Shown piece after piece: positions 63,423 to 64,000 of a stretch of DNA of 64,000 nt. A program made the position numbers and the translations under genes. The notes below the pieces were generated by a model. That model had not been told where the DNA came from. It did no database searches and saw nothing but the letters and a program-made list of their open reading frames with translations. Positions within the stretch are counted from its first letter, which is position 1; each line of letters starts with the position of its first letter. Source of the stretch: Bacillota bacterium (GTDB taxonomy: Bacteria; Bacillota; Clostridia; Acetivibrionales; DSM-1351); contig JAEWST010000114.1 in assembly GCA_023398105.1 (NCBI GenBank), positions 53,743 through 117,742 on the forward strand, given 5' to 3'.

Positions 63423-64000
63423 TTAATAACTACCACCAATAGTAATACCATTTGCTTCACAGGAAGCAGTACCTCCATCTGCAGACTTAATACCTGCTGC
63501 CGCCAGTATTGTAAGCTTGTCACCAACTTTTACGGTAACACCAGTCATACTTGTAAGCTTGATAGTTAATGTCTTTTTGTCAGCACTCCAGGTAATATTA
63601 CCTGCAGGCTGTACACCCCAACTGTGAGCTGTCTTTCCGTCTGATGCAAGAAGCGTAAAGTTCTTAATCAGGTTACTTGCCAATATAGCAGGAGCGTTTG
63701 TAGCCTGGTCAAAAGTAATCTTAATTGTATCACCAGCATCTATCTTACTTAATACGCCTCCATTTGTCATAGTAACACTTGTTACTTTTGGTACTGATGT
63801 AAAGCTTCCGCCGATTATTGCACTGGAATTACAAACAGCAGTAGTCTTATCTTCATCAGTTAGTCCCCAAGCCGGGTCTACTGTAATCTTATCACCAACT
63901 TCAAGCCAATTCAGCGTAAGATCATTAAAGGTTATAGTTAATATTCTGTTACTTTCTACGTCGTTAGTAGGGTCAGCGTCATTGTTGACAGGATCAGTAT
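63423..64000 (-). CDS. C-terminal part of a surface protein with repeated Ig-like domains, 5' end beyond window
   Basis: The frame is open from the right edge of the window to the stop at 63423 (192 codons); no start is needed inside. At least two related beta-sandwich segments can be seen, each with an I-T-F strand and a V-G-D-K turn: LTITFNDLTLNWLEVGDKIT and, at the end, LTIKLTSMTGVTVKVGDKLT. This is the look of bacterial Ig-like (SbsA/Big-type) repeats found in S-layer and wall proteins. The rest of the protein, and any SLH domain, lies outside the window. Confidence 0.7.
   Translation of the reverse strand, partial: TDPVNNDADPTNDVESNRILTITFNDLTLNWLEVGDKITVDPAWGLTDEDKTTAVCNSSAIIGGSFTSVPKVTSVTMTNGGVLSKIDAGDTIKITFDQATNAPAILASNLIKNFTLLASDGKTAHSWGVQPAGNITWSADKKTLTIKLTSMTGVTVKVGDKLTILAAAGIKSADGGTASCEANGITIGGSY

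Noticed and set aside
1..64000. CRISPR array, tRNA or rRNA genes, intact insertion sequences
   Set aside because: No regularly spaced direct repeats, cloverleaf-like or rRNA-like sequence, or transposase gene was seen by eye on either strand.

Overview
The window looks like a stretch of chromosome from a low-GC, endospore-forming, Gram-positive anaerobe of the class Clostridia. The grounds are AT-rich DNA, strong AGGAGG-type ribosome binding sites, the sporulation block spoIID-spoIIQ next to murA, many proteins with S-layer homology (SLH) domains, and Firmicutes-type split Wzz/CpsD proteins. Genus is not decided by the sequence; a relative of cellulolytic Clostridia is a guess. Most genes lie on the minus strand, apart from a plus-strand block at about 35.9-42.1 kb and one small gene at 25.8 kb.

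Layout. (1) 1-18031, minus strand: a long exopolysaccharide/capsule operon. It is led by a NusG-paralogue antiterminator of the LoaP type. Then come the chain-length protein, tyrosine kinase, UDP-glucose dehydrogenase, a beta-helix surface protein, acyltransferase, O-antigen-type polymerase, UDP-glucuronate epimerase-like enzyme, flippase, pyruvyl transferase-like protein, glycosyltransferase, a secreted protein with phage-tail/C-type-lectin-like parts, a radical SAM/SPASM enzyme, a second glycosyltransferase and a nucleotidyltransferase cut by the window edge. (2) 18604-25377: a secreted S41 protease with duplicated peptidoglycan-binding modules, and two SLH proteins. (3) 25775-27090: a small secreted glycine-rich protein, a convergent small membrane protein and a gene remnant. 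(4) 27157-35707: a complete type I restriction-modification system (hsdM-hsdS-hsdR), a small membrane protein, an AlbA/Schlafen-type ATPase-like regulator and a membrane protein with a PH-like tail. (5) 35895-42080, plus strand: sirtuin, DNA polymerase IV, a truncated YjbR-like gene, a second beta-helix protein and a chemoreceptor. (6) 42265-50155, minus strand: argS, a DUF1934 protein, ddl, spoIIQ, spoIID, murA and ywmB, a housekeeping/cell-wall/sporulation block. (7) 50652-64000: a small SLH protein, two giant fibronectin-III/SLH proteins, two unknown exported or membrane proteins, and the C-terminal part of an Ig-like surface protein.

How it fits together. Regions 1, 2, 6 and 7 all build or decorate the cell envelope. 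Region 1 makes an acidic polysaccharide (UDP-glucuronate supply, pyruvyl and acyl decoration), with LoaP probably keeping RNA polymerase processive over about 17 kb. The SLH proteins would attach to secondary cell-wall polymer, and murA/ddl feed peptidoglycan synthesis. Region 4 is defence.

Beyond the genes, two families of short dispersed repeats lie between genes, several touching stop codons of minus-strand genes. One has terminal inverted repeats of the AACTCAACTTTCC type and at least seven full or partial copies; the other is about 60 bp with two strong copies. No tRNA, rRNA, CRISPR array, intact transposase or phage structural operon was seen. Functional calls rest on reading motifs by eye; no database search was possible.
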